Under the pieces are notes generated by a model, which saw only the letters and a program-made list of their open reading frames with translations, was not told the origin of the DNA and did no database searches. The position numbers and the translations under genes are program-made. Shown here one piece after another: positions 11,601 through 22,444 of a DNA stretch of 64,000 nucleotides; positions within the stretch are counted from its first letter, which is position 1, and every line of letters starts with the position of its first letter. The DNA comes from Moniliella sp. 'wahieum' (Eukaryota > Basidiomycota > Moniliellomycetes > Moniliellales > Moniliellaceae), in assembly GCA_003971905.1 (NCBI GenBank), contig RSEE01000041.1:372001-436000 (forward strand), written 5' to 3'.

Positions 11601-13767
11601 GTATCCCCCCAACCTGTTGCATCTGACCCCGCAGGCATGGCACAACGCCAGGCAAAGCAAGCCGAAGAAAATGAAACTATCACAGAAGATGCCGTTGACA
11701 CTGGCCACCAAGTCCTGCTTTCCCCTCCCTCTTCCACTTCCCCTTCCTCTCCCGCCCTATCCCCCTCCCCTCTCTCCCCCACCGACACGCTCGCCCCCGT
11801 GACCGTGCCCCTGACCGATACAGCCGTCCCCGCACTCGTGCGTCGCAATCCCGTTCGCCAAGCGCGTATCAACGCTCCACCCCTCGACCTGTCCATTCCA
11901 GCCAACGACAATTTGCGCGATGGCACCTTTTCCCTGCTCGTCAACAAGGCCCCTAGCATCTTTGGCAACCCGGCCGCCCTCTCCGCCCTAGGAATGCAGG
12001 CTTTGGTGAGTATTTTCGGACCAGCGCCGGACACATCCATGCTACCTGCTTCGGAGCCAAGCTCGCCCCCCATTGCACTCGCAATCGAATCCGCGGCAAG
12101 TGACACCGAGGTCATACTGACCACCGATGGGGTCCCGGTGGCCCCCAAGAACATCAAGAAGTTGGTGGGTCACCCTGCCTTTGATGGCGTACTCGAGGCA
12201 ATGCGCCTCGAGCTTCGGCGTTTTGACGAGCGTGACGTGAAGGAAGTTGTACCCATCCCCCCAGGGATCAAACCCCTTCCCGGCATGTGGGTCATAGGTA
12301 CTAAGACGGATGCGGATGCTAACTTCCTCAAGTACCGTGCCCGCTACGTTGTGGGAGGGCACCGGCAAGTTCCTGGCACATGGGCGAAATCTTTTGCTCC
12401 TGCCGTTCGTACTGCTGCCGTCAACACGCTAATTGCGTTGGCCGAAGCTGATGGCCTCCACTTATTTTCTGCCGATGTGGAAGCTGCCTACCTCTATGCC
12501 GATATCAACGAGCTCGTCTATGTTCGACCACCCCCCTTCTTCCCAGAAGCGCCCGGTCATTGCTGGAGACTCAAGAAAAGTCTCTATGGCCTGCACCAGA
12601 GCGGGGCCAACTTTGGAGATTGGCTCCGCACTTTCCTTTGCGACCGACTCCACTTCACTAGCCTAAAATCAGAGCCTTGCCTGTTCATACGTCGCACCGA
12701 ACCTCTTGGCCTGATCCTAATCGCCGTCCACACTGACGACTTTTTGGTCGCGTGTCGGTCCCAAGAAGCGTATGATGAATTCTTAGTGGAATTAAGGCGC
12801 AGCATCCAAATTAAGTCCAACGGCCCCCTACGTTTCCATCTCGGCTGCCAATACGACCGTATCGATGGACGACTGTACATCAGCCAACCCAAATTCATCG
12901 CTGAGACGCTTGCCGCGCATGACATATCACCTCACCGGCCCCGCTACCTTCCAATCGGCCACCAACTTCCGCCTCCCAAGCGACCCGAACACGAAAAGCG
13001 TGCCACTCGAGACGAGCACCGTGCCTACCGTTCTATTGTCGGATCCAGCTTGTGGGCGGCTCGTATGTCCCGGCCTGATGCCCTCTTTGCGGCTACCTTT
13101 TTAGCGCGGTTTATGGACGACCCGTCCGCCCCCACCGACGCGCAGCGGAGGACCTATTACGTTTCTTCGCCGGTACGTCTGACTACTCTTTGTGCCTCAC
13201 ACCCAACCGATCTCGCCCTCTACTCGAGCTGCACACCGATGCCTCCTTTGCATCAGACAAGAGCAACTCTCACTCCGTTTCGGGCCATGTTGTTTTTGTT
13301 TTCGGTGTGCCTGTATCCTGGGGCTCCAAGTCCCAAAATCAAGGTGTGAGCAACACAGCAGCATCTGAATACCTAGCCATGGGAGATGGCCTTCGAGATG
13401 CTCTATTCATTCGCAACATACTGTTTGAACTTGGTGTCTGCAAGGCTAATCACCCGATTGAGCTCTTTGTTGACAACACCGCTGCCAAAGCGTTGGCCGA
13501 AAAGCTCGGCAGCCTAGGCAAAATACGGGAGATTGACGTCTCGTACCACGAGGTGCGGGAACGCATCCACCGAGGCGAAATTAAAGTCCACTACACTCCA
13601 GGTGCACACCATCTCCCTGACTGGTTCACCAAACCTCTTTCTCTTCCCAAGATCATTTCTGCGCGTAACAATTTCGATTTGGCTTCTCTTTCTTCGCGCT
13701 GATCCCCTTTCTACTTTTCTTTTGTTGATGGCCAACGGGCTTCTTTCGTTCCCTTGGCCCGGGGGGG

Positions 13768-13984
13768 TGTTGGGACCCGTGGTCCCGTACTTAGGCCAAG
13801 GCGCCTCATCACCCTTCACCCCTGATTTGTCCTCCGAAGCCTCCACGTGTATACTCAGGCTTGTCTGAACCCCTGTCTCTAGGTGTGGCACAAGGCTTAG
13901 ACCTTAACCACCACCATCGCGATTGCATTGCTCTACATTTCCAGAGGTTCTTCACCCAATCCCTTGGGTTCCTCCGGTCTTACA
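13768..13984 (+). repeat. 3' LTR of the copia element
   Basis: Direct repeat of 8428-8644, with no difference seen by eye. It is preceded by a G-run that could be the polypurine tract. Confidence 0.93.
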
Positions 13985-13989
13985 GAGCT
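13985..13989. repeat. Target-site duplication, right copy (GAGCT)
   Basis: GAGCT directly after the 3' LTR, matching 8423-8427. Confidence 0.9.
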
Positions 13990-16039
13990 TGCATTGCTGG
14001 AAAACGAAGCGCGTCGGAAAGGGTTGAACGGCAGGAAAGAGACAGTCCTATTGGAACATTAATCGATGAAGAGATTGAAGCGATTGGCAACAACCTCGCA
14101 ACACGACCCAGTCTCTTGCGCGGACACCGCTTAAAAGTCCAGACCGCAGTGCTGGGTGAGGACAGTGTGGAAGAAAGAAGAATACAAGTAGAGAATCAGC
14201 GAGCTCGTACCGGCACATACACCCCATGTGTGAACGGGGCTAAATCTGCTATCCCGGTGATGTAGTTGGACTTCCAGAGACTCACCGGCCATCGATGAGG
14301 TGGGCGTTTCCATGTTGTCTGCAGGCGCCCGCAGTGTTGCGCATCGTCAACCACAGCACCATTGAGACAGGGAAAAGGGGAACTCGATGCTGCCCTTTAG
14401 AAACCGGATACGGAGAAGGGAGGCTGTGGGGTTACCATCGATGAAGAGGCAAAACCCCAATATACCCAAAACTACGGAGGGTATTTTGCCCGAACAACGC
14501 CACATATACCCAATAGTGAGATGAGAAGCGGTACGTGTTTGAGTATAGTACTGAATCACCGGTGTATACAATCGAGTATAACATTGAATAGGGAACAGGC
14601 ACACGCTGCCCATGTCGCAGTCCGAGAAACGAGGAAGCCAATCTTCACAGGTAAAACATGTCCCTTGTTAGGGGGAACAGTGCGATCAGCTTCTCGCCAT
14701 TACACAACAGGTATTAACTGAGGTTCAGTCCAGCGACAACAATCATAAACTTCACGCCACGTTCGGCGACAAGGATCAGTACTCGTTCCGCCGCGCCGCA
14801 GCACCCGCCAGCAAGATCTCAAAGAAGGGCATGGACCAAGGCCAATGAACATTGACTCACCTTCGCCTTTTCACCATGACCATGACCAAACGGGAGTTGA
14901 GGGAAGTATATAATAGCCATAGAAACAACAGTCCTCACTCCGGCTTCTTCTTCTTGGCGGTTTATTCCTCTTCGTGCACCGCATTCTTATTTTTGGTACG
15001 CACAACTTTGGTCTGCTTTGTGCCCGAATGCCTCATGAAGGAGTGTGGTCCAATCTCCTTTCTTGAACCGTCCCCAGCCCAGTCAGGAGAAAAAACCTTG
15101 TGCAGTGCTCTATAGCTTGCAGAGAATGAGGAGTGGGACCTGTTGGGGCCAGCCCCTGTACCCTGAAGCCACTGGCGTGGGTGGGCAATCGGTACACCTG
15201 TGAAAAGGTTTTCGGTTACGAGACTATTCTATAGCGTAACAGCATCGGCCAAGATAGAGATCACAGAGAGAGGTGGCCTGACCCCAAAAGGGTGGTAACG
15301 TGTATGCATACGCCAAGTCCCGCCAGTATGTATATCCACAAGTAGGGGGAGCGTGGGGGGGACTTGATGAGATACCCAAAGCTTGGATGGCCCCCGGGCG
15401 GGCGGTCGATGCAATGGCACTGGTGGTGATAATGGTCTACATCACCAACAACCCCTATACGGAGGGACATATAACCAATCAAGCTCAGCTAGAGTGTTGT
15501 TGCCGCCTTCAAGTCTCTGAACGTGTTGACTACGGAACAAAGAATACAGATGTATAGTACTACTAAAAGAAAACGGCACACGGAGCTTTTATATATAGGC
15601 CTCACACACGGTGATGGGACTGAAAGAACCTTGGCCGAAAACGCATGAAGCTAGCTCATGAAGCTGATGAAGCTCATGAAGAGAGATCCTGTGTGTGGTA
15701 CAAAAAAGAACTGTTGTTCATGACATGCAACAACAGTGCCGTCAATCCGGCCAATTGGTTATTAGGGGTTAGGTACCACGACCGTCGCCCCTAATGCCCA
15801 AGAGGCCCACAACTGGCCTAATACTCATCGCGGGTGCTAGTACTAACAGCCGCATTGTCTTGCATCGTGCACCACCATGCATTTTATGCGTCCAGCTTCA
15901 ACACAGCAACGTCAGGACACGTCGCAGCCGCAACGCAGACGACAGCAGCTTGCGCTCGCATCACCCCGGCGCAGTCTATCGACACAACCGTAATCACTAA
16001 GCTGTGCCTATTACATGTACAGAAGAACGTCAAAAAATT
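13990..16039. other. Gene-poor region right of the copia element
   Basis: No protein family recognised on either strand; reading frames are short and broken. A GATGAAGCTCATGAAG-type imperfect repeat occurs near 15645-15685. A short open stretch at 13988-14265 (plus) continues the locus split by the copia insertion, but I cannot identify it. Confidence 0.5.
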
Positions 16040-16124
16040 CTCTCCGACCGGGAATCGAACCGGGTCTCGTCCGCACGCCTGTTCACATGACAGGGACGTG
16101 TCATAGCCACTAAACTATCGGAGA
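16040..16124 (-). tRNA. tRNA-Asp (GTC) with a 14-nt intron
   Basis: Read on the minus strand: acceptor TCTCCGA pairs perfectly with TCGGAGA, discriminator G, then a T-run (A-run at 16032-16037 on the plus strand) as Pol III terminator. The anticodon stem CGTCC/GGACG encloses the loop CTGTCA + intron + C, which gives the canonical Asp loop CTGTCAC with anticodon GTC. The intron (14 nt, 16074-16087) sits one base 3' of the anticodon, the standard position. The T-arm reads CCCGG-TTCGATT-CCCGG, with one C-C mismatch. Restoring CCGGG before TTC would pair it fully, so one base may be lost from a G run. Confidence 0.85.
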
Positions 16125-16440
16125 CGCTACAAGTCACTATCACCTTAATTTCATGTATACTCACTAATAGTAATGCAATTGAAAATGCCGCGTGAGGAAG
16201 AGTATCCCTTTCCGACAGATTGTATCTTTTGCCTCTTGTAAAAGAAGACGAGGTCTACAGATAGAAAGGGAAAGAGAGAGAAGGTGATGGATCTATTCCA
16301 AGAGAGGAGCCCGTTAGGGGCAGAAAATAGGGGAGAGTCGGATAGAACAGCGCCATGTGCGATGTGTGTGATCAGCTGCATGCATGATGGCGCTGACACC
16401 TCTTTCCTCATTCTCGACGTTGCGTATACTGCATCCATAG

Positions 16441-16502
16441 TATCATTGACAGAGCTTAAGGCTGGGACAGGGAAACGCTACGCCTAACCCGACCCGTTCA
16501 GC
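16441..16502 (+). repeat. Dispersed 62-bp repeat, copy 1
   Basis: Shares TATCATTGACAGAGCT, AAGGCTGGGACA and GAAACGCT with 21031-21097, with scattered differences. Function unknown. Confidence 0.65.
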
Positions 16503-16739
16503 TTGTGTGAGTTACTTGGTAGCGCCACCACTGCTAGCGAACCAGGGGGATCGCCAAAGAGGATATCAGGGCCCTCTGTGGTGCTCGCCATCCGCGGTCC
16601 CACCGTACCCGAGGAGTAGCGCTTGTGGATAAGGATGAACGTGGTAGGCATCCGAGCGAGGAATCATTTCCATTGAGATTCAGTAGCCAAATCGTTCCAG
16701 TGCGTAAACATCTTGCCCGCTATCTTGGTGCCGTAGTAT

Positions 16740-17107
16740 CCTCGCGTCGTCAGAACCACGGGGAAAATGGCTCTTGAGTGATTCCCTGGTACTTGACAAT
16801 CTTGTCGCATTCTGCTTGTTCCAGCAGCAGAAGCAGCTCCTTCTCCCGACGTTCCAAGGCCTCGTGGTGCTCTCGTGCACCACCTTCCGGCCTAAGTGTC
16901 GCGCAGCGTGTGGTCCACACCTCCATGCCTGATCCTCTGATTGCTCCAGGCCCCATGACGCGGTAGTCGGTGTGCAGTGCCCTCCACCAGCGCCTCGACC
17001 CATCCCCTTCCCCCCAGCAGGTTGTTGCGAACGTGGGTGTCGGGGATGAAGCGCACGAGCTGGAGAATGGGCTCCCGTGCTGCCTCATGCAACCCGATAA
17101 ACAACAA
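16740..17107 (-). repeat. Diverged gene-like repeat, copy 1 (unknown protein family)
   Basis: On the minus strand one frame reads LHEAAREPILQLVRF and another EQAECDKIVKYQGITQE; the paired copy at 51824-52205 reads LHEAIWEPILKRM and EEAECDRNAGESTED at the corresponding places. Nucleotide similarity is clear around the GTGGTCCAC..CTCCAT..GATCCTCTGA block (16911-16938). The translated part includes a Leu/Glu-rich, possibly coiled-coil stretch (ERREKELLLLLEQAE). I do not recognise the family. Neither copy is a clean full gene. Confidence 0.5.
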
Positions 17108-17254
17108 AAGTCACCCGTGTAATCCAGTCCTATAGTCCCGCCCGGCGGCCCGCTCCTCCCAACAGATATACGCCCGCACGCACGCACACACTTCGTTCTT
17201 GTGGAGATGAAAAATGACACAAGTCAACACATATGTTTCCCAGAACCCGGTGTT

Positions 17255-17533
17255 TTAGAGGGCAGTACTATAGGGTTCCCCTGTACGGCCCTCGGCAGTG
17301 GGTCGACGGTGACGCGTGACGCTCACTTAGCCAGCCGGAAGAGTTCCGCTCTCGCAGGCCGCGTACGCCCTGCTCGCTCCATCTCCCTCTCTCTCTCCTG
17401 TCGCCTTCCCTTCAGACGTTGATTAATGATTGAAGACTTGTGGCTCATCACTTTGCCTTCACGCCTTTTTGTCTGTGAAGGCTGGTTTGCAGCTGATCCA
17501 TAGGATCGCGAGTGCTCCCAAGTCGCACTCTAT
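17255..17533. repeat. Dispersed ~275-bp repeat with GC-rich hairpin, copy A
   Basis: Shares long blocks with 34858-35424: GGTTCCC..TG.ACGGCCCTCGG, GTGACGCTCACTTA, GCCCTGCTCGCT.CATCTCC, GAAGACTTGTGGCTCA, and the end block ATCCATAGGATCGCGAGTGC. The central palindrome is degenerate in this copy. No coding potential recognised. Confidence 0.75.
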
Positions 17534-19360
17534 AGCACCCGGCCCTAATCGATCAGGGGGGACTCATTAATCATTTTGTCACCGCGGGCGGGGCTCTTAC
17601 GTTTGTCCAAGCTCCCTTCAGTTCCTCCTCAGGACTCGGCCTGGGTCCCCTGAGCCTCAAGACTTCAAATCATCGGAGAAATATGTAGCCGCATGTGGTC
17701 GTAGGCCTCTATAGGCGTGAGCGCGTGAGCGCAAAAGCGTTAAAAACATGCCCGTCAAGTGCCGAGTGAGTATGTCGTGGGGTGAGCCCCGAGACGGAGC
17801 CCGACCCCGGAATTTAGGGGTGACCTGTGAAAGCCCTTGGACATAATGGCATTAGAGTTACGTACGCTAGGTCCTGATTCAGATCGTGTTTGAGTCGAGA
17901 GGGTGTAGAGGCAAGGGAGAAACCCTCTAGTTTGGGTGTGGCTGCCTGCGTGATGCAAAGTCCGCAGCTCAGACCTTCCGAGGTAGGAGCCGCGTACTTA
18001 CGTCGTATGACCAATTTGAAGGAGTCCACTGGATCTCCGAAGTTACTCTGTTCCTCACAGCGTTACCACACTCGGTACGCTGTAGTATACGCGGGAACAG
18101 ACAGAGTCATCCTAAAGAAGAAGAGCAAAAAGCGCTACTGATAGTAACCGCGGGGCTTGCAACCTAGCGTGGTCGACGTATAGAAGTCGTATTCGTAAGC
18201 GTGAGGGTGAAGAGTGGAGAGGAAGTCGGGGGAAAGACGTGGGGCTGGCGTGTGTTCGTTGAGAGATCTACGAAATGCGCGGGTTCGGTGTCCGAAGATG
18301 ATCGATGACTAGTGACTAGTGACTGTAGCACCCATAACAGAGTAATAGTGACTGAGAGAAGAGTTGGTGCTCTGCTGTTGCTGCATGTGTGATGCTAGCG
18401 TGACAATTAAGCTTTAAGTACATCATCTTAGACCTAACGTTAACCCTAATTAACCCTAAAGGGGAAACTTATATATACCAACTCAGACACGGAGAGGAGG
18501 GAGGGATTGATCGATTGAGTGAGAAACCCGGGACGAGGTGGTATAGTCGAAGGCAAAGCGCCACATACGCCACAGTTTGGAATAGCAGAGAATATAATAG
18601 CACGCCATCCCTGAGGCTGATGTTTCCGATATACGCTTGATGAAGCTTGAAGAGGGGGGGGTCTGGGCGGCCAGGCACTGTTATTACCGCACAGGATTAA
18701 ATGGAAAAAACCCACCCGCACCCAAGAGTTGGACATGATTGAGATGTAAGCCATTGTGGAGACGAAGCATGTCTCTTCGCGTCGTCGGCATATGACAAGA
18801 TCATGAGCGATCGATGAGATACAAGTTTATCTTATAGAGATGGGGGGGGGCAGGGAGGAACACACTTGTTTTGCGCGGGTATTAGACCACATCATCGGTT
18901 AGATGGTGACTTGAGGACGACAAGAGACATTCTCTCTCCAACGTTATGTCAGGCATATGCCTTTTGACCACAGGCAATGATTGATTATATATAGATATAT
19001 ATGATGCAGATATACCCCCTTTTCATGCGTGACAGACAATAGTACGTGGAAACGTTCCTATGCACTGTAGTGCTTCATCACTGTCTCTATCATTAATCAT
19101 TGAATCCTCTCATTAATCATTGAATACTTACTTTTAATCATGTCCCCTCTCATTAATCTCATTGGCTGTTGAAGATATCACGCACAACTGGCCTCTGATG
19201 ATCATCTGACGTATCTGTGATTATTGCCCGTATAGTACTGTACAGCGCACAGACACAGTTACTGAAAGAGAGAGGGACTATTTAAACCTCTCCCCCCAAC
19301 CCATGTGGAGTACGGCTGTGAGTCCATTCAACCAGCACCTCCAAGATCCCAGCCACCATC
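17534..19360. other. Gene-poor region before the zinc-finger gene
   Basis: No gene recognised. It has two CCCTAA-type units (TTAACCCTAATTAACCCTAA, 18439-18458), a repeated CTCTCATTAATCATTGAAT word near 19089-19130, and AT-rich stretches. TATTTAAACC at about 19279 may be a promoter element of the next gene. Confidence 0.45.
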
Positions 19361-20510
19361 ATGAGCTTCCCCCTGCCCACACCCAGTATCAGTCCTACAC
19401 GGATCACCATCCATCGGTTGTACTGTGGATCCGAAGCAGCTGGTCGTGCCTATTAACACGGGCGCAGAGCAACCGAATTGTGACCTTCGGTCGCATTTAC
19501 TGCCACCCACGACCCCGCAACAGCTATGCAGCGTGCAACAAGCCACTGTTCACTGTCAGGGCAAAGCGACATCTCCAACAACTTTAACGCATCCGACAGC
19601 GTATCTGGCCAGGCTCCCGCGAGCCGCCGCCGAAGAGGTGTATCCAACCCCGAGCTTGATCAACATTTTGGGGGCCAACATGGAGCCCATGAAGGAGGCA
19701 ATGAAGCCATTTCCCCTGAGGGGGGCAACACTCATTATTGATTGAGTGCCAGGGATCTTAGACGAATTACGTTGGTACTTGGCCTCAACAACAATTTTCC
19801 CGGGGGACGCGGCATTACCCACTTCCCCTCCGGGGATATGGGATTATCCACGGATTCTATGCAGACACCGAGCCAAAGTGTGGGATTCAACGATGCTGCC
19901 CCTAATTGGTCAAGCCACGCCCTGATGCCTGGAGAACCAGGTCCTGCTGTGATGCCGTCTTCTCCGCAAAATAGCCAGGATTTCTCCCCTTATGTGGATG
20001 ATTCCCCTACTGTGGACGTCTCCCCCTGGAATTCAGTTGGATCCGATCCACGGCGTGGGCCGGGTCTGAGGACGAGTATAGTCCACTCACATCCTCGTCA
20101 CCTCAGACCACCAACTTAAAATGTTCAGGAGCCGTGCCCACCAAGAAACCTGGTCGTGCGATCTGCCATAATCCTGACCCCAAGAAACCGAAGGAATCCA
20201 AAATTCAGTTACAAGGGAAGCGCGTACCGTGCCCTCTGTGCCCGCAGAGGTTTACGCGGGTATCCAACAGAAATGCGCATCTCAAAAGTCACGATAAAAA
20301 TCGGGAACGTCCGCACAAATGCCCTCTCAAGAGATGTGTTAAGACCTATCTTCAAAACATGATCTCCAACGGCACGTGACCAGACAACATCTTGACCCGG
20401 ACAGAGAATATTTAACCCAGGCCGAAGATGATGCTATCAAGAACGCTTTGGAAAAAAACTTGTCTTCCAGCCAACTTGAAGACAGAGCGCCCACGCATGA
20501 TGAGTACTAG
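19361..20510 (+). CDS. C2H2 zinc-finger protein, putative transcription factor
   Basis: Two C2H2 fingers near the C-terminus: CPLCPQRFTRVSNRNAHLKS followed by H (C-x2-C-x12-H-x3-H, about 20230-20293) and CPLKRC..H..H (C-x4-C-x12-H-x4-H, about 20320-20384). The second finger is completed only after a one-base shift near 20360 (an expected CC reads as a single C); the frame then continues acidic to a TAG at 20508-20510. The upstream part (about 19430-20120) is Ser/Pro/Asp-rich, as in activation regions, and also changes frame more than once. The start is a guess: ATG 19361 has a good context (CACCATCATGA) after a TATTTAAA box. I do not recognise the orthologue; DNA binding is inferred from the fingers. 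Confidence 0.55.
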
Positions 20511-22444
20511 GCGCCGGGAATCATTCCAGTTTCCCTCATCGTGTGTAAGCCGTCGTCATCGGCGTCATATATACGTTTGGGGCTTTTCACACGGCGGTAT
20601 CTATATATACCCCCCCAATCCCCCCCCCCCCCATTGACCTTCCCTCCATCACAGTATATCTCCGGCCTAACATGTTGTGCTTCTTTCTCATGCCTCTCAT
20701 CGCTTGGATCTCATTCTTATATATCACAATACAACACTCGGTTTTGCATTGTTTCGCTCTCATAACACACACACTCTCATGGGCCTTCCTTACAATTGCT
20801 TTGTGTGTCCAACAAAACCACAGAAGATCGAGAGGTGCTTCTCAAACCACAGAGAGGAGATGCGGAGTTGTATTAACAAAGATCGATGCGACTGACGGAG
20901 GGGAAGATAGATAGATACTCGTTCCCAGCTATTCCCATATTCCCATAGTGTCACAGGAGATGATTCAGAACTTGTGTATTCGGTCACTGCCTTTTCTCCC
21001 GTAGGTTATACACACCTCTATTTTGTAACTATATCATTTTGACAGAGCTAAGGCTGGGACAAAGAAACGCTGCGGCTAAACAGACCGGTTCATCCGGCGT
21101 GTCGAGCTTATAGCGGAATTCGCAGCCCACCATCTCCGCGCGCTCAGCCCGGCTCTGCACTGCCCTCGTCCAACACCATCATGTCGAGCTCCGAGGACCT
21201 CTGCGGATGGGCGACAAGAAGGTAATTATATCGTCTGCAGGATGATTTACCAGTAAGCAGTCTGATCTTAAGGAAGCAGCCCACAGCATTGCAAGGGTGC
21301 CGCCAACAAGTTTCGTCTCGACAAGCGATACAACTAAGGAGAGGGGCGCATGCCATTTCACGAAGGTCGTTGAGATAGAGGTATCTTGTCGCCAGCTTGA
21401 AACGGCCCGGAAACCCCTATTGGGAGGCCAGCAAGGTTTTGAAGCTGGTGCGCCCTGAGCTTGCAGTCACAGCACTGGAAAGAAGGTGGTGCTCCTCCTC
21501 GATAAGGGCCAGTTCCGTCAAGCTTCGGATCGAGAAAGTCGATTGCAGAACTTCTCAAGAACGAGCCCATGACCGAGAAAAAGCCCTTGCTGACTATACC
21601 TTCAGGCGGCTGATTGGTACCTACAGGAGAAGGAGCCAAGGCGAACGCTTCCTCGACCCCATTCTTGCAGGGCAACTACTGACGTGATCTGTATATCCAG
21701 TACGGCTAGGCTGCCTGCGCGAGGCAGGCCAATTGGCTGCCGAAACGAGGCAATATCCTTTTTGGCGATTGAACAATGGGGAAAAGTAGCAACGATGAGT
21801 CTTGAATCCAACAATCTATTATAACGAGTTATGCGGTCAAGGACTACTATCTGAATGCGTAGGGCTTGTGCTATCTCTGCAGTGGTCATCCCCAATTTTA
21901 TTGCCTGTGGGCGGGCGATGGAGTTTTACGCGCAACAAGACCCTGCCTTCCCTCCAACGATGGAGGGAAGGTTCTTGAACAGCTTGCTCGAGGCTGCCGA
22001 GTCGGGGATCTAAACTAACTTTAACACCATCGTCCAGGACTTTGACCGTACCAAGCGTTTCCGGGGTTGACAGGACAGCCTCTCATCGAGATTAGAAAAC
22101 ACTTGCAACAGGAGCCCGACCTTTCTTAAGACTATAGCAGCTACGTTTGTTGTGTGGTTTGGTAGATGTGATGATTGATGATTGATGCATGTGGCATGAG
22201 GACACCCCGTAGGACAAGGGCACAGCGATCCTAGTGATCGGTTGGCCTTCCAGCGTCATGTGCATACTATCAGTGTGCATCGGGACCATTATGCGTTCAT
22301 TCAGTGGGTTAAAGTACCACAACGTTATCGTATTGGCGTGCGGAGGAATGGCAGGAGAGATATAAAATGATGGCGAAAGTTGGCGCTCTCTTTCCTCGTA
22401 CGGGAGTTTCGCGTCGGACTAGAAATTCTTGATTAGAGGAAAGT
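20511..22444. other. Gene-poor region with a possible decayed coding stretch
   Basis: A C-rich run (about 20610-20632) follows the zinc-finger gene. From about 21255 to 21690 the plus strand has protein-like runs in one frame separated by stops (VPPTSFVSTSDTTKERG, VVLLLDKGQFRQASDREKS, NEPMTEKKPLLTIPSGG); I cannot name them. A 10-bp perfect inverted repeat CCTTCCCTCC/GGAGGGAAGG with a short loop lies at 21947-21972. Confidence 0.4.
21031..21097 (+). repeat. Dispersed 62-bp repeat, copy 2
   Basis: Similar to 16441-16502 over TATCATT..GACAGAGCT, AAGGCTGGGACA and GAAACGCT.CG.CTAA. The two copies lie 4.6 kb apart in the same orientation. Confidence 0.65.

Larger units (their letters stand above)
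8428..13984 (+). mobile_element. Ty1/copia LTR retrotransposon, nearly whole, recent insertion
   Basis: A 5.56-kb element bounded by 217-bp direct LTRs that begin TGTTGGG and end TTACA, with a 5-bp target duplication GAGCT on each side. Parts in order: a Gag-like region (about 8755-9820) followed by an RG-rich stretch, a protease/GAG-pre-integrase region (about 10000-10560), integrase core (about 10600-11150), a Ser/Pro-rich spacer (about 11500-11850), reverse transcriptase (about 12280-12960, with SLYGLHQSG and VHTDDFLV) and RNase H (about 13190-13640). The order integrase before reverse transcriptase defines the copia family. A purine run precedes the 3' LTR. The LTRs show no difference on a line-by-line reading, so insertion was recent. 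The coding part has only about two or three interruptions. Confidence 0.95.

Noticed and set aside
18439-18458. Telomere-like TTAACCCTAATTAACCCTAA
   Set aside because: Only two CCCTAA units, interrupted; not enough for an interstitial telomere array.
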